Below are positions 17,359-28,288 of a stretch of 64,000 bases of DNA, one piece after another. Location of the stretch: assembly GCF_001642795.1 (NCBI RefSeq), contig NZ_LKEH01000018.1, forward strand, positions 430,056 through 494,055, given 5' to 3'. Position 1 is the first letter of the stretch. The number at the start of each line of letters is the position of its first letter. The translations under genes and the position numbers were made by a program. Origin of the DNA: Pseudomonas viridiflava (GTDB lineage: Bacteria; Pseudomonadota; Gammaproteobacteria; Pseudomonadales; Pseudomonadaceae). The notes beneath the pieces are model-generated. The model was given only the letters and a program-made list of their open reading frames with translations, was not told where the DNA came from and made no database searches.

Positions 17359-18924
17359 TTACCGATTAAACCGCTCCACTAACGAATATTGCGAATTCGC
17401 CGTATCCGTCAATTCCGCACTCAATACCGCAGAGCGATGCGCTTCATCCGAAGTCTTATCGGCCAATCCGGCAATGGTCGAGATATTGCGGTTGATCTCT
17501 TCAGCCACCGAACTCTGTTCTTCGGTGGCCGTGGCGATCTGGGTGGTCATGTCGGTGATGTTGGCCACCGCTTCGCTGATGCCCACCAGCGCCTGATCGG
17601 CTTCCAGTACGCGGGCTACGCCTTCTTCGGCCTGGCGATGCCCGGTGTTCATGGTTTGTACGGCGTCGTTTGCGGTCTGTTGCAGTTTGGCGATCAGGCC
17701 ATGGATCTGTCCGGTGGATTCGGCGGTGCGTTGCGCCAGTTGCCGGACTTCGTCGGCGACCACGGCAAACCCACGGCCCATTTCTCCGGCGCGGGCGGCT
17801 TCGATGGCGGCGTTGAGGGCCAGCAGGTTGGTCTGGTCGGCGATGCCTTTGATCACATCGACCACGCCGCCGATTTCATCGCTGTCCTTGGCCAGTTGCG
17901 TCACGGTCAGGCCGGTTTCGCCGACCGATGTCGACAAACGCTGAATGGCTTCGCGGGTCTCGCCGGCAATATCGCGGCCGCGACGGGTCAGTTCGTTGGC
18001 CTGTTGCGTGGCCTCGGCGGCGCGGTTCACGTGGCTGGCGACTTCTTGTGTGGTAGCCGCCATTTCGTTGATCGCAGCGGCAACCTGTTCTGTTTCCACG
18101 CGCTGACGCTCGAGCCCGGTCGAGCTGGCGTTGGCCAGCGAGTTGGATTGACGTGCCTGATGGTTCAGGTGTTCAGCGGTGTCCTGCAGGCGCGTCAGGC
18201 AGGTTTTCATGCGCGCCTCCTGGCTGAGTATCGACATCTCCAGACGCGCCTGCGGACCGCGACTGTCGGTGTACATCTGCGCTATCAGCGGGTCGGACGT
18301 GGTCTGTTCGGCCAGGCGCAGCAGGCGCTTGGTGCCACGTTGTTGCCACGACAGCCCCAGCAGGCCCAGCGGCACCGAGAGCGCGGCGGCCAGGGCAAAG
18401 CCCCATGACGAGTTCAGCCATACACCGATCAGAAAACCGAGCTGGCTGACGAGGATGAACGGCAGCCAGTCCTGCAGCATCGGCAGCCATTTATCGCGCC
18501 CTGGCACTGCGCTCTTGCCCTGGTTCAGGCGCGCGTAGAGCCCTTCGGCACGACGGATCTGCTCGGCGGTCGGCTTGATGCGCACTGACTCGAAACCCAC
18601 AACCTGGCGGTTTTCCAGCATCGGCGTCACGTAGGCGTTGACCCAGTAGTGATCGCCGTTCTTGCAGCGGTTCTTGACGATGCCCATCCAGGGTTGACCA
18701 GATTTGAGCGTCGTCCACATGTGCTCAAAAACGGCAGGCGGCACGTCAGGGTGGCGGACGGTATTGTGAGGCGCGCCGACGAGTTCTTCATGGCTGTACC
18801 CACTGATGTCCACGAAGGCTTCGTTGCAGTACGTGATGGTGCCGCGGGTGTCGGTGGTGGAAATCAGACGTTGTTCGGCAGGAAAAGTCCGCTCACGTTG
18901 AGTGATTGGCTGGTTATTGCGCAT
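17359..18924 (-). CDS. aer: Aer-type aerotaxis receptor (PAS + methyl-accepting chemotaxis protein)
   Basis: 521 residues. An N-terminal PAS domain (about 15-115; [24 protein letters not shown] and [16 protein letters not shown]) should bind FAD and sense redox state. Two close membrane segments lie near 150-195. The signalling domain carries the conserved hairpin [35 protein letters not shown], cut here to its key parts. Aer drives taxis toward favourable respiratory conditions through CheA and CheW. Linkage to the cco cluster and acnA is a known pseudomonad arrangement. Some paralogous PAS-MCPs look alike, so the exact name is inferred. Confidence 0.9.
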   Translation of the reverse strand: MRNNQPITQRERTFPAEQRLISTTDTRGTITYCNEAFVDISGYSHEELVGAPHNTVRHPDVPPAVFEHMWTTLKSGQPWMGIVKNRCKNGDHYWVNAYVTPMLENRQVVGFESVRIKPTAEQIRRAEGLYARLNQGKSAVPGRDKWLPMLQDWLPFILVSQLGFLIGVWLNSSWGFALAAALSVPLGLLGLSWQQRGTKRLLRLAEQTTSDPLIAQMYTDSRGPQARLEMSILSQEARMKTCLTRLQDTAEHLNHQARQSNSLANASSTGLERQRVETEQVAAAINEMAATTQEVASHVNRAAEATQQANELTRRGRDIAGETREAIQRLSTSVGETGLTVTQLAKDSDEIGGVVDVIKGIADQTNLLALNAAIEAARAGEMGRGFAVVADEVRQLAQRTAESTGQIHGLIAKLQQTANDAVQTMNTGHRQAEEGVARVLEADQALVGISEAVANITDMTTQIATATEEQSSVAEEINRNISTIAGLADKTSDEAHRSAVLSAELTDTANSQYSLVERFNR

Positions 18925-19022
18925 TGGATTTCGGTCCTTCGATCAATAAGACTTTCGCGTGTTATCGACCGGTCAGCTCGAAAATTGAATATTACTGGCA
19001 GTTTCTGATTCGTCAGACGCAG

Positions 19023-19814
19023 CTACCGGTCCAGCATAGGGTAGGTAAACAGTGCGAAATGCACCAGATTCAGCCCGAAGTGGCTGATCACCGCAGCCGT
19101 CAGGCCACCGAAACGGAAAGCCACGCCGTAACCGATACCCGCCATGCCCGCGAGCAGTCCCCATTCCCATCCGGCGCCCAGATGTGAAAGTCCGAAAAGA
19201 CAGGCTGTGAGGGTGATCGCCAGCGGTGTCGCGAACCTTGCCGAACCGAACCATCGTTGCAGACCGCCTTGAAGATAGGCGCGGAAGAACAGCTCTTCTG
19301 TCAGCGTTACCAGGAGCAGGTTGTTCACCCACCAGATCGTGCTTTGCGCAGGCCATTTGGGTGCCCAGCCCGTTATGCCCAGCATAACGGCCGTCGTCAT
19401 GCAAAAGGCCGATGTGACGACGAGTGCGAGAACGCCGACTTTGAGTGAATGGGCAATGCCGACGCCGACCAGAATCCAGGGGCAGGCCAGCAGCAGCCAG
19501 AAGCCGATCAGAGGCTTGTCCAGGTTCAGGTCCATCGTGTAGGCCGCCGCGTCGGGCGTAAACCGTACGGCATCAATGACGATCGCGTTGTTGAAACCGG
19601 GCATCACGCTTAAAGCCAGCGCAAGGCCCGTCAGAATGAACATTGCGTGACCGATCACGCGAACGTAGCGAGGGCGAGTGTTCTGGACGCACACGCCAGC
19701 AATGATCAGCAGGCTCAGGCCCAGTATCGCTGAAGGGGCGAGGCTGCCCTGTAAAAGCGCCAGTCCGTACCCGATGCTCAGAAGACTTAAAGCCAGCCAG
19801 TGCCGTAAGGCCAT
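19023..19814 (-). CDS. CPBP family intramembrane metalloprotease
   Basis: About 263 residues from the ATG at 19814, with about eight membrane helices. The CPBP/Abi motifs are present in order: EELFFRAY (Glu-Glu and Arg), FGLSHLG (His) and HFGLNLVH (His and Asn). These are glutamic-type intramembrane proteases of the Rce1 family; bacterial substrates are mostly unknown. A longer frame reaches 19895, but AGGG eight bases before 19814 supports the shorter start. It stands between aer and acnA on the same strand. Confidence 0.88.
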   Translation of the reverse strand: MALRHWLALSLLSIGYGLALLQGSLAPSAILGLSLLIIAGVCVQNTRPRYVRVIGHAMFILTGLALALSVMPGFNNAIVIDAVRFTPDAAAYTMDLNLDKPLIGFWLLLACPWILVGVGIAHSLKVGVLALVVTSAFCMTTAVMLGITGWAPKWPAQSTIWWVNNLLLVTLTEELFFRAYLQGGLQRWFGSARFATPLAITLTACLFGLSHLGAGWEWGLLAGMAGIGYGVAFRFGGLTAAVISHFGLNLVHFALFTYPMLDR

Positions 19815-19890
19815 AGCAATAACCCTGATGAATGAAATCGGGGAGTCTACAGCGCTTTGGGCGGGGAATTTGTTTCTAACCACTTCCGCA

Positions 19891-19915
19891 GGCACCTGGG
19901 GACATCCCAGGTGCC
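19891..19915. terminator. 10-bp hairpin downstream of acnA
   Basis: GGCACCTGGG and its exact complement with a five-base loop, 11 bases past the acnA stop. No T tract follows on either strand, so it may stabilise the mRNA end rather than terminate alone. Confidence 0.5.
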
Positions 19916-19925
19916 GTCGCGGTCA

Positions 19926-22670
19926 TCAGGACGCGATCAACTGCCGCAGTACGTAATGCAGAATACCGCCGGACTTGAAGTACTCGACTTCATTCAGCGT
20001 ATCAATGCGGCACAGCACGTCGACCGTCTCCTGACTGCCATCTTCACGGGTGATGTGCAATTGCAGGCCGATACCCGGACGGATGTCGGCATCGGTCAGC
20101 CCGGTGATGCTTAACGTCTCCTTGCCGCTCAGGTTCAGGCTCTTGCGGGTCTGCCCGTTCTTGAACTGCAGCGGCAATACGCCCATGCCCACCAGGTTGG
20201 AACGGTGAATACGCTCGAAGCTCTCGGCGATCACTGCCTTGACGCCTAGCAGGTTGGTGCCTTTGGCTGCCCAGTCGCGGCTGGAGCCGGTGCCGTATTC
20301 CTGCCCGGCAATGATCACCAGCGGCGTACCTTCCTGCTGATAACGCATGGCTGCGTCGTAGATCGCCAGCTTCTCGCCGGAAGGGACGTGCACAGTATTG
20401 CCGCCTTCCTCACCCCCCAGCATTTCGTTGCGAATGCGGATATTGGCGAAGGTGCCGCGCATCATCACTTCGTGGTTGCCGCGTCGCGAGCCGTAAGAGT
20501 TGAAATCCTGATAGTCGACGCCTTTCTCCTTCAGGTAACGCCCGGCAGGGCTATCGGCCTTGATGTTGCCCGCAGGAGAGATATGGTCAGTGGTCACGGA
20601 ATCGCCCAGCAGCGCAAGGATGCGCGCATTCTCGACATCCTTGATGACCGGCAACGGGCCGCCGATGTCTTCGAAGAACGGCGGATGCTGGATGTAGGTC
20701 GAATCGTCCTGCCAGACATAGGTTGCCGCTTGCGGCACCTCAATAGACTGCCACTGCTCGTCACCGGCAAACACTTCGGCGTATTCCTTGTGGAACATGC
20801 TGGTGTTGACGCTTTCCACGGCTTCGGCGATTTCTTTCTGGGTCGGCCAGATATCACGCAGATAGACTGGCTTGCCATCCGAGCCTTCGCCCAGCGGCTC
20901 GCTGCTGATGTCGATGCGCACCGAGCCTGCCAGTGCGTAGGCCACCACCAGCGGCGGTGAAGCCAGCCAGTTGGTTTTCACCAATGGGTGAACACGACCT
21001 TCAAAGTTGCGGTTGCCCGACAGCACTGAGGCGACGGTCAGGTCCGACTGTTGAATGGCTTTTTCGATGGGTTCCAGCAGCGGGCCTGAGTTACCGATAC
21101 AGGTGGTGCAACCGTAGCCCACCAGATCGAAACCCAGCTTATCGAGATATTCGGTCAGCCCTGCCGCTTTGTAATAGTCGGTGACGACCTTGGAGCCCGG
21201 AGCCAGCGAGCTTTTGACCCACGGCTTGCGCTGCAGGCCTTTTTCGACGGCCTTCTTCGCAACCAGCCCGGCTGCCATCATGACGCTCGGGTTGGAGGTG
21301 TTGGTGCAGGACGTGATGGCGGCGATGACCACGGCACCATCCTTCAAACGATGGGTTTCTCCATTGTGCTCGTAAGAAATCTCACCGCTGACCTGCGCTT
21401 CGTTGCCCACGGCAACACCGCCTCCGCCTTCGCTTTCAAGTCGACCTTCTTCGACTTTCGCAGGCTTGACCTGCAAGCCGAGGAAATCACTGAACGCCTG
21501 AGCCACATTGGGCAGAGCAACCCGGTCCTGCGGGCGCTTCGGCCCTGCAAGGCTGGCTTCCACCGTGCTCATGTCCAGTTCCAGGCTGTCGGTGAACACC
21601 GGTTCCTGACCTGGCAGACGCCACAGGCCCTGCGCCTTGCTATAGGCCTCGACCAGCTTCACGGTTTCATCCGGGCGACCGGACAGGCGCAGGTAATCCA
21701 GCGTCACGTCATCGACCGGAAAGAAGCCGCAAGTCGCGCCATATTCCGGCGCCATGTTGGCGATGGTGGCGCGGTCCGCCAGCGGCAGATCGGCCAGGCC
21801 GTCGCCGAAGAACTCGACGAATTTTCCCACCACGCCTTTCTTGCGCAGCATCTGGGTCACGGTCAGCACCAGGTCGGTGGCCGTGATGCCTTCCTTCAAT
21901 TTGCCGGTCAGCTTGAAGCCGATCACCTCCGGAATCAGCATCGACACCGGCTGGCCAAGCATGGCCGCTTCGGCTTCGATACCGCCCACACCCCAGCCGA
22001 GCACGCCCAGGCCATTGATCATGGTGGTGTGCGAGTCGGTTCCGACCAAGGTATCCGGGAACGCGTAGGTGCGACCGTCTTCTTCCTTGGTCCAGACCGT
22101 GCGGCCCAGATACTCCAGGTTCACCTGGTGGCAGATGCCAGTGCCTGGCGGCACTACGCTGAAGTTGTCGAAGGCGCTCTGGCCCCAGCGAAGAAACGCA
22201 TAACGCTCACCGTTGCGCTGCATCTCGATATCGACGTTCTGCTCGAACGCCTGCGAATCGCCGAACTTGTCGACCATCACCGAGTGGTCGATCACCAGGT
22301 CCACCGGCGACAACGGGTTGATACGCTGCGGATCGCCACCGGCCTTAGCCACGGCGGCGCGCATGGCGGCCAGATCGACAACAGCAGGTACGCCGGTGAA
22401 GTCCTGCATCAGCACCCGTGCAGGGCGGTACTGAATCTCGCGGTTGGAACGACGGTCCTTCAACCAGCCGGCAATGGCCTTGAGGTCGTCACCGGTAACG
22501 GTCTTGTCGTCTTCCCAGCGCAACAGGTTTTCCAGCAGCACCTTGAGTGACATCGGCAGCTTGTCCAGATCACCCAGCGAGCGGGCGGCGTCGGGCAGGC
22601 TGAAGTAATGGTAGGTCTTGTTATCGATGTCGAGTGTTTTCAGGCTTTTCAGGCTATCGAGGGAGGGCAT
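19926..22670 (-). CDS. acnA: Aconitate hydratase A
   Basis: 914 residues, the usual AcnA length. It converts citrate to isocitrate in the TCA cycle. The cluster-binding cysteines are visible in [12 protein letters not shown] and [12 protein letters not shown], and the C-terminal swivel domain has [22 protein letters not shown] eight bases upstream fixes the ATG at 22670; the frame extends to 22802 without another good site. The monofunctional AcnA form (IRP-like) is indicated by length and by the N-terminal [20 protein letters not shown]. It is divergent from rlmM. Confidence 0.97.
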   Translation of the reverse strand: MPSLDSLKSLKTLDIDNKTYHYFSLPDAARSLGDLDKLPMSLKVLLENLLRWEDDKTVTGDDLKAIAGWLKDRRSNREIQYRPARVLMQDFTGVPAVVDLAAMRAAVAKAGGDPQRINPLSPVDLVIDHSVMVDKFGDSQAFEQNVDIEMQRNGERYAFLRWGQSAFDNFSVVPPGTGICHQVNLEYLGRTVWTKEEDGRTYAFPDTLVGTDSHTTMINGLGVLGWGVGGIEAEAAMLGQPVSMLIPEVIGFKLTGKLKEGITATDLVLTVTQMLRKKGVVGKFVEFFGDGLADLPLADRATIANMAPEYGATCGFFPVDDVTLDYLRLSGRPDETVKLVEAYSKAQGLWRLPGQEPVFTDSLELDMSTVEASLAGPKRPQDRVALPNVAQAFSDFLGLQVKPAKVEEGRLESEGGGGVAVGNEAQVSGEISYEHNGETHRLKDGAVVIAAITSCTNTSNPSVMMAAGLVAKKAVEKGLQRKPWVKSSLAPGSKVVTDYYKAAGLTEYLDKLGFDLVGYGCTTCIGNSGPLLEPIEKAIQQSDLTVASVLSGNRNFEGRVHPLVKTNWLASPPLVVAYALAGSVRIDISSEPLGEGSDGKPVYLRDIWPTQKEIAEAVESVNTSMFHKEYAEVFAGDEQWQSIEVPQAATYVWQDDSTYIQHPPFFEDIGGPLPVIKDVENARILALLGDSVTTDHISPAGNIKADSPAGRYLKEKGVDYQDFNSYGSRRGNHEVMMRGTFANIRIRNEMLGGEEGGNTVHVPSGEKLAIYDAAMRYQQEGTPLVIIAGQEYGTGSSRDWAAKGTNLLGVKAVIAESFERIHRSNLVGMGVLPLQFKNGQTRKSLNLSGKETLSITGLTDADIRPGIGLQLHITREDGSQETVDVLCRIDTLNEVEYFKSGGILHYVLRQLIAS

Positions 22671-22858
22671 GAACGGCTCCTTGTAGAATAATCTGTGAGC
22701 GACGAATCGCGGGTCCGGGTGAATCAGGTCGTGGACGCCGCGTGTGGCCTCAAGCTTAGTGGACTGCCGGGCCGCGCCAGTGGTTCCTGATTCCGTTATC
22801 ATGCGCGGCTTTCAAGTCCGCCGGGTTACGCCCGCGTGTCGTTGTCCCAGGAGTCACC

Positions 22859-23941
22859 ATGAATACGCTGTTTATGCATTGCCGGCCCGGTTTCGAAAGC
22901 GAGGTTTGCTCGGAGATCGCCGAGCATGCTGCGCGCCTGGAGGTTGCCGGTTACGCCAAGGCGCGCCCCAACACCGCCTGCGCGGAATTCATCTGCAGCG
23001 AGCCCGACGGTGCCGAACGGCTGATGAGTGGCCAGCGCTTCGATCAACTGATTTTTCCTCGGCAGTGGGCACGCGGCGTCTTTCTGGACCTGCCGGAAAC
23101 CGACCGCATCAGTGTGATTCTCGGTCAGATGGCCGATTTTCCGGTCTGCGGCAGCCTGTGGCTGGAGGTCGTGGACACCAACGACGGCAAGGAACTGTCG
23201 AATTTCTGCAAGAAGTTCGAAGCGCCTCTGCGCAAGGCCCTGAGCCAGGCGGGCAAGCTGATCGACGACCCGCGCAAGCCGCGTCTGCTGTTGACCTTCA
23301 AGAGTGGTCGCGAGGTGTTTCTGGGGCTGGCCGACGCGGGCAATTCAGCGATGTGGCCGATGGGCATTCCGCGTTTGAAGTTCCCGCGTGAGGCGCCCAG
23401 CCGCTCGACCTTGAAGCTGGAAGAAGCCTGGCATCACTTCATTCCCAGGGATCAGTGGGATGAGCGCCTATCCGGCGACATGACCGGCGTGGATCTGGGC
23501 GCTGCGCCCGGCGGCTGGACTTATCAACTGGTGCGCCGCGGCATGCTGGTGACCGCGATCGATAACGGTCCGATGGCGGAAAGCCTGATGGACACCGGGC
23601 TCGTTCAACACCTGATGGCCGACGGCTTTACCTACAAGCCTCGTCAGCCGGTGGACTGGATGGTGTGCGACATCGTCGAAAAACCTGCGCGCAACGCTGC
23701 GCTGCTGGAAACCTGGCTGGGCGAAGGCCTGTGCCGTGAAGCGGTGGTCAATCTCAAGTTGCCGATGAAACAGCGCTACGCTGAAGTGCGCCGTCTGCTC
23801 GACAGGATCGAGGAAGGTTTCAAGGAGCGGGGCATTCGCGTATCGATCGGCTGCAAGCAGCTCTATCACGACCGTGAAGAAGTCACCTGTCATTTGCGCA
23901 GACTGGACGTCGCCAAGACAGCACGTCCGCGCAAGGGCTGA
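22859..23941 (+). CDS. rlmM: 23S rRNA (cytidine-2498-2'-O)-methyltransferase RlmM
   Basis: 360 residues. The N-terminal THUMP-like part begins MNTLFMHCRPGFESEV. The SAM-binding Rossmann domain has DLGAAPGGWTYQLVRRG (about 205-221), DGFTYKP and MVCDIVEKP, followed by the catalytic Lys in VNLKLPMKQRY. This matches RlmM (YgdE). CCAGGAG precedes the start. It lies divergent from acnA and directly upstream of tusA. Confidence 0.93.
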   Translation: MNTLFMHCRPGFESEVCSEIAEHAARLEVAGYAKARPNTACAEFICSEPDGAERLMSGQRFDQLIFPRQWARGVFLDLPETDRISVILGQMADFPVCGSLWLEVVDTNDGKELSNFCKKFEAPLRKALSQAGKLIDDPRKPRLLLTFKSGREVFLGLADAGNSAMWPMGIPRLKFPREAPSRSTLKLEEAWHHFIPRDQWDERLSGDMTGVDLGAAPGGWTYQLVRRGMLVTAIDNGPMAESLMDTGLVQHLMADGFTYKPRQPVDWMVCDIVEKPARNAALLETWLGEGLCREAVVNLKLPMKQRYAEVRRLLDRIEEGFKERGIRVSIGCKQLYHDREEVTCHLRRLDVAKTARPRKG

Positions 23942-23991
23942 CGTGATCGTGTGAATTAGGTAACAATGACCACCCGTTTCTGGAGCCCCCC

Positions 23992-24246
23992 ATGTCTGAA
24001 TCCACCGAAAGCCTCACCGTCGATGCCGTGCTGGATGCCAGCGGACTGTTCTGCCCGGAGCCGGTAATGATGTTGCATCAGAAGGTGCGCGACCTGCCTG
24101 CTGGCGGATTGCTAAAGGTGATTGCGACCGACCCGTCGACTACCCGCGACATCCCCAAGTTCTGCGTTTTCCTCGGTCATGAACTGATCGAGCAGCAGGC
24201 CGGTGACGGGACCTTCCTGTACTGGATCCGCAAGAAGCTGGACTGA
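23992..24246 (+). CDS. tusA: Sulfur carrier protein TusA
   Basis: 84 residues with the hallmark [22 protein letters not shown]; the Cys carries the persulfide in the relay from IscS to tRNA 2-thiouridine synthesis. The end ([23 protein letters not shown]) also matches TusA. It starts 50 bases after rlmM, with a GGAGCCCCCC ribosome site. Confidence 0.95.
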   Translation: MSESTESLTVDAVLDASGLFCPEPVMMLHQKVRDLPAGGLLKVIATDPSTTRDIPKFCVFLGHELIEQQAGDGTFLYWIRKKLD

Positions 24247-24265
24247 TCGGTTGTCGCCGCCTCTC

Positions 24266-24290
24266 GCCCTTGCTCGCGCTGAGCAAGGGC
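24266..24290. terminator. 10-bp hairpin between tusA and pdxB
   Basis: GCCCTTGCTC and its exact complement with a five-base loop, 20 bases past tusA. There is no T tract, so full termination is doubtful. Confidence 0.45.
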
Positions 24291-24317
24291 CAATGCCCGC
24301 CTTCAGAGAGACCCCCC

Positions 24318-25469
24318 ATGCGCATTGTCGCTGATGAAAACATTCCCCTGCTCGACGCCTTTTTTGCTCACTTTGGCGACATCCGTCGTCTGCCGGGCCG
24401 CTCCATCGACCGTGCTGCCGTTGCCGACGCCGACATCCTGTTGGTGCGCTCGGTGACGCCGGTCACTCGCGAGTTGCTGGAAGGCAGTGCAGTACGTTTT
24501 GTCGGGACCTGCACCATCGGTACCGACCATCTGGATCTGGCCTATTTTCTGGAAGCCGGAATCCAGTGGTCCAGTGCGCCGGGCTGCAATGCCCGTGGTG
24601 TGGTGGACTATGTGCTGGGCAGCCTGCTCACGCTGGCGGAAATCGAAGGTGCCGACCTCGCGCAACGCACCTATGGCATCGTCGGTGCCGGGCAGGTGGG
24701 CGGGCGGCTGGTCAATGTCCTGAAAGGGCTCGGCTGGAACGTGCTGGTCTGCGACCCTCCGCGTCAGGCGGCTGAGTCGGTTGATTTCGTCACGCTTGAT
24801 GAGATTGTCGAGCGCTGCGATGTGATCAGCTTGCACACCCCGCTCAACAGAACCGGCAACTTACCGACCTGGCACCTGTTCGACGAATCACGTCTGCGCC
24901 AGCTCAGGCAGGGTGCCTGGCTGATCAATGCCAGCCGTGGAGCGGTGGTCGATAACGCCGCACTGCATGAGGTGCTTCTCGATCGTGAAGATCTGCAGGC
25001 TGTGCTCGACGTCTGGGAAGGCGAACCGCAGGTCAACGTACCGCTGGCTGATCTGTGTGTGATTGCCACGCCGCACATCGCCGGTTATAGCCTGGACGGC
25101 CGGCAGCGCGGGACTGCGCAGATCTATCAGGCGCTCTGTGCCTTTCTCGGTCAGCCAGCCTCCATTGTGCTTGAGGATCTGCTGCCCCGACCCTGGCTTG
25201 CCCAGGTGACGCTGGATGAGAGAACCGACCCGGTCTGGGCCTTGAACATGCTGTGCCGGGGTGTTTACGACCCGCGTCGGGATGATGCCGACTTCAGGCG
25301 CAGTCTGGTGGGTGATACCGCCAGTCAGCGTCTGGCCTTCGACGCGCTGCGTAAACACTATCCGCCGCGTCGGGAGATCGAAGGGCTCAAGGTTTGCCTG
25401 AGTGGCGAATCCGAGGCGCTGGCGAAGATTGTCCGTGCGCTTGGTGCGGTGGTCATGCAGGTGGAATGA
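24318..25469 (+). CDS. pdxB: Erythronate-4-phosphate dehydrogenase
   Basis: 383 residues, family length. [20 protein letters not shown] is the PdxB start, and the NAD-binding loop is [13 protein letters not shown]. The catalytic region contains [15 protein letters not shown] and [12 protein letters not shown], and the C-terminal dimerisation domain is present. It performs the second step of the DXP-dependent vitamin B6 pathway. AGAGAG precedes the ATG. Confidence 0.96.
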   Translation: MRIVADENIPLLDAFFAHFGDIRRLPGRSIDRAAVADADILLVRSVTPVTRELLEGSAVRFVGTCTIGTDHLDLAYFLEAGIQWSSAPGCNARGVVDYVLGSLLTLAEIEGADLAQRTYGIVGAGQVGGRLVNVLKGLGWNVLVCDPPRQAAESVDFVTLDEIVERCDVISLHTPLNRTGNLPTWHLFDESRLRQLRQGAWLINASRGAVVDNAALHEVLLDREDLQAVLDVWEGEPQVNVPLADLCVIATPHIAGYSLDGRQRGTAQIYQALCAFLGQPASIVLEDLLPRPWLAQVTLDERTDPVWALNMLCRGVYDPRRDDADFRRSLVGDTASQRLAFDALRKHYPPRREIEGLKVCLSGESEALAKIVRALGAVVMQVE

Positions 25470-25480
25470 CAGGTAGAAAA

Positions 25481-25502
25481 AACCCGACTCTGGAGTCGGG
25501 TT
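25481..25502. terminator. Bidirectional Rho-independent terminator
   Basis: AACCCGACTC pairs with GAGTCGGGTT over ten bases. On the minus strand TTTTTTCT follows; on the plus strand TTTC. It lies between pdxB and the convergent 59-residue gene. Confidence 0.85.
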
Positions 25503-25521
25503 TCAAGGTATTCGGTGTCAC

Positions 25522-25701
25522 TCAGTTTTGTTCTTCAGGGGTGACCCAAAGCTTGTCACACGCCTGGCAGGCTGCCTGAACCATTTCTTCAGTGATCACA
25601 ACTTCGCGTCCATCCTGGTCGAGAATCGCACCGCCAACGGGCAGGTCTGGGGTCGCTCGAACGATAGTGACTTCGCTACTGCTGCGCTCTTGCAGGCTCA
25701 T
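25522..25701 (-). CDS. Small conserved-looking hypothetical protein
   Basis: 59 residues from the ATG at 25701, with AAGGAGAAACACC upstream. The sequence (TIVRATPDLPVGGAILDQDGREVVITEEMVQAACQACD, shown here only for its CxxC and acidic nature) has a CQAC pair. No membrane segment or signal. It ends in a strong terminator. Function unknown. Confidence 0.7.
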   Translation of the reverse strand: MSLQERSSSEVTIVRATPDLPVGGAILDQDGREVVITEEMVQAACQACDKLWVTPEEQN

Positions 25702-25996
25702 GGTGTTTCTCCTTTCATCAGGGTTGCGCGTTGAATTTAGCGACACTTGATGACCGCCCGATGACATCGTTCAGTCGTTCAAGCGTGGCTCCAGTCCAGC
25801 AGAAACAGGATAAATCTGCCAGCAATTGCTTAGATCGATCCCTTATAGGGGGCTCGTAAAGCTGTCATATCACATGACCCGTCAAACGCCGATCAAGTTC
25901 ACTGATTTTTGCCGACGTCCTCGAGCGTTTTTGTCGCGCGAGAGGTGTAGGCTGGCGGCTTGGTCAATCAAGACGTACAGGCAGGTTGGTTTTTTC

Positions 25997-27775
25997 ATGA
26001 TTTCAGTGGTTCCCCGTCGTCACCGTCAGGCCATTCGTCTGGCTGTGGGTTTTATCGCGCCTTATCGATGGCATGCACTGGGCGCCTTGCTTGCGCTGAT
26101 TGTCACGGCAGGCATCACGTTGTCCATGGGGCAGGGCATCAAGCTGATGGTCGATCAGGGCTTCATGACCCGCTCGCCCGAATTGCTCGAACGCTCCATC
26201 GGCCTGTTCATGTTGCTGACGCTCGGTCTGGCCGTCGGCACGTTCACGCGTTTCTATCTGGTGTCATGGATTGGCGAGCGCGTTGTCGCAGACCTGCGCA
26301 AGAGAGTCTTCGATCATTTGATCGAGCTGCATCCCGGCTTTTACGAGAACAACCGCAGTTCCGAGATCCAGTCGCGACTGACGGCCGACACCACGTTGCT
26401 GCAGTCAGTGATCGGCTCTTCACTGTCGATGTTTTTGCGAAACGCCTTGATGGTGGTCGGGGGCGTCATATTGCTGTTCGTGACCAACCCCAAGCTGACC
26501 AGTATCGTGGTGGTCGCCTTGCCGTTGATCATCGCGCCGATCCTGATGTTCGGCAGGCGTGTGCGCAGTTTGTCGCGGGAAAGCCAGGATCGGGTGGCCG
26601 ATGTCGGCAGCTATGTGGCTGAAGCACTGGGACAGATCAAGACGGTCCAGGCCTACAACCACCAGCAACAGGACAAACAGCGCTTTTCGGTGACCGCCGA
26701 GCAGGCTTTCGATACGGCTCGCAAGCGGATTCTGCAGCGTTCATGGCTGGTCACGGTAGTGATCGTGCTGGTATTGGGCGCGGTCGCGGTAATGCTTTGG
26801 GTTGGCGGCATGGACGTGATCAGCGGCCGTATCTCCAGCGGTGAGCTGGCAGCGTTCGTGTTCTATGCGCTGGTGGTCGGCATGGCAATCGGTACATTGA
26901 GCGAGGTGATCGGTGAGCTGCAGCGGGCAGCGGGTGCTGCCGAGCGGATCAGTGAACTGCTTCAGGCCCGCAGCGAAATCACAGCGCCGACGGTCAATCT
27001 GCAACGCCTGCCTGCACGGGTCACCGGAAGACTGGCGCTGGAAGGCGTCAGCTTTGCCTACCCGTCTCGTCCGGAACGCAATGCGATCGATGACTTGAGT
27101 CTGGCCATCCAGGCAGGCGAAACCCTGGCCATCGTCGGGCCTTCGGGAGCCGGAAAATCAACGCTTTTTGACCTGCTACTGCGCTTCTATGATCCTCAGC
27201 AAGGACGTGTCCTGCTCGAAGGTGTGCCTGTCACCGAGCTTGATCCTCTCGATCTGCGCCGCTGTTTCGCGTTTGTCTCTCAATCACCTGCGCTGTTTTT
27301 CGGCAGTGTCGAAGACAACATCCGCTACGGCAACGCTGCCGCGACGTCTGAGCAGGTTGAGGCCGCCGCACGCATCGCTCATGCCCACGAATTCATCCTC
27401 GACATGGCTGACGGTTACCAGACTCATCTGGGGGATGGCGGGATGGGGCTTTCAGGCGGACAGCGTCAACGTCTGGCCATTGCCAGAGCGCTGCTGGTCG
27501 ATGCGCCGATTCTGCTGCTGGATGAGGCCACCAGCGCACTGGATGCGCAAAGTGAGCATCTCATCCAGCAGGCGCTGCCGAGCCTTATGAAAGGGCGTAC
27601 GACGCTGGTGATCGCCCACAGGCTGGCGACGGTTCAGAACGCCGACCGTATTGCGGTGATGGACAAGGGGCGCCTGGTGGCTGTCGGTACGCACAAACAA
27701 CTGATTGCCAACAACCCGCTGTACGCGAGGCTGGCGGCGTTGCAGTTCAATGCCGGGATGGATGAAGCGGGGTAG
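25997..27775 (+). CDS. MsbA-like ABC exporter half-transporter (membrane + ATPase)
   Basis: 592 residues. Six membrane helices lie in the first 330 residues, then a nucleotide-binding domain with Walker A GPSGAGKST (near 375), signature LSGGQRQR and Walker B ILLLDEATSALD. The whole fusion is typical of lipid or peptide exporters of the MsbA/LmrA group. The dedicated msbA gene normally sits with lpxK, so this is probably a paralogue of unknown substrate. The ATG at 25997 is the first that fits the helix start; its ribosome site is weak. Confidence 0.9.
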   Translation: MISVVPRRHRQAIRLAVGFIAPYRWHALGALLALIVTAGITLSMGQGIKLMVDQGFMTRSPELLERSIGLFMLLTLGLAVGTFTRFYLVSWIGERVVADLRKRVFDHLIELHPGFYENNRSSEIQSRLTADTTLLQSVIGSSLSMFLRNALMVVGGVILLFVTNPKLTSIVVVALPLIIAPILMFGRRVRSLSRESQDRVADVGSYVAEALGQIKTVQAYNHQQQDKQRFSVTAEQAFDTARKRILQRSWLVTVVIVLVLGAVAVMLWVGGMDVISGRISSGELAAFVFYALVVGMAIGTLSEVIGELQRAAGAAERISELLQARSEITAPTVNLQRLPARVTGRLALEGVSFAYPSRPERNAIDDLSLAIQAGETLAIVGPSGAGKSTLFDLLLRFYDPQQGRVLLEGVPVTELDPLDLRRCFAFVSQSPALFFGSVEDNIRYGNAAATSEQVEAAARIAHAHEFILDMADGYQTHLGDGGMGLSGGQRQRLAIARALLVDAPILLLDEATSALDAQSEHLIQQALPSLMKGRTTLVIAHRLATVQNADRIAVMDKGRLVAVGTHKQLIANNPLYARLAALQFNAGMDEAG

Positions 27776-27798
27776 GGCGTGGATACCTTGCGCGAAGC

Positions 27799-27822
27799 CG
27801 TGGGAGGACAGGCCCTCCCACG
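27799..27822. terminator. 9-bp hairpin between convergent genes
   Basis: CGTGGGAGG and CCTCCCACG with a six-base loop, in the 55-base gap between the ABC exporter and ppnP. The GTGGGAGG core also recalls the REP elements seen at 28252 and 63929. Confidence 0.5.
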
Positions 27823-27830
27823 TTGGTCTG

Positions 27831-28112
27831 TCAGCGGTACTCACACAGATAGGCGGTATCGACACTGACCTTGAGCTGGAATTTGCTGTTGGCGGGAACG
27901 TTGAACTGGCTGCCGGTGGCGAAGGTTTCCCAGTCGGTGCTGTCAGGGAGCTTCACACTTAACTCGCCCGAAATCACGTGCATGATTTCCTTTTGCGCAG
28001 TACCGAACTCGTATTCGCCCGCCGCCATCACACCGATGGTTGCCTGACCTTCAGCCTGGCTGAAAGCGATGGATTTGACGGTGCCGTCGAAGTACTCGTT
28101 AACCTTGAACAT
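27831..28112 (-). CDS. ppnP: Pyrimidine/purine nucleoside phosphorylase
   Basis: 93 residues, a single small cupin: [42 protein letters not shown] and [13 protein letters not shown]. This is the PpnP (YaiE, DUF1255) pattern; the enzyme phosphorolyses nucleosides to bases and ribose-1-phosphate. Convergent with the ABC exporter. Confidence 0.93.
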   Translation of the reverse strand: MFKVNEYFDGTVKSIAFSQAEGQATIGVMAAGEYEFGTAQKEIMHVISGELSVKLPDSTDWETFATGSQFNVPANSKFQLKVSVDTAYLCEYR

Positions 28113-28251
28113 GGGCGATTCCTTATGAAAGGGTTAAAAAGGGCTTGCCAGTATGCCCAACGGGCGAAATCCCGTCACTTTTAATACAAAAGGCTTAATA
28201 CCAAGTGACTGACGGTCGTTCTGGGCGTCCTGCGGCAAACATCTCACCGTG

Positions 28252-28271
28252 GGAGGCGGTTTGCCGGCGAT
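28252..28271. repeat. Pseudomonas REP-type element
   Basis: GTGGGAGGCGGTTTGCCGGCGAT core in an intergenic gap; the same core recurs in opposite orientation near 63930. Confidence 0.55.
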
Positions 28272-28288
28272 ATCAGGAACCACCGTAA

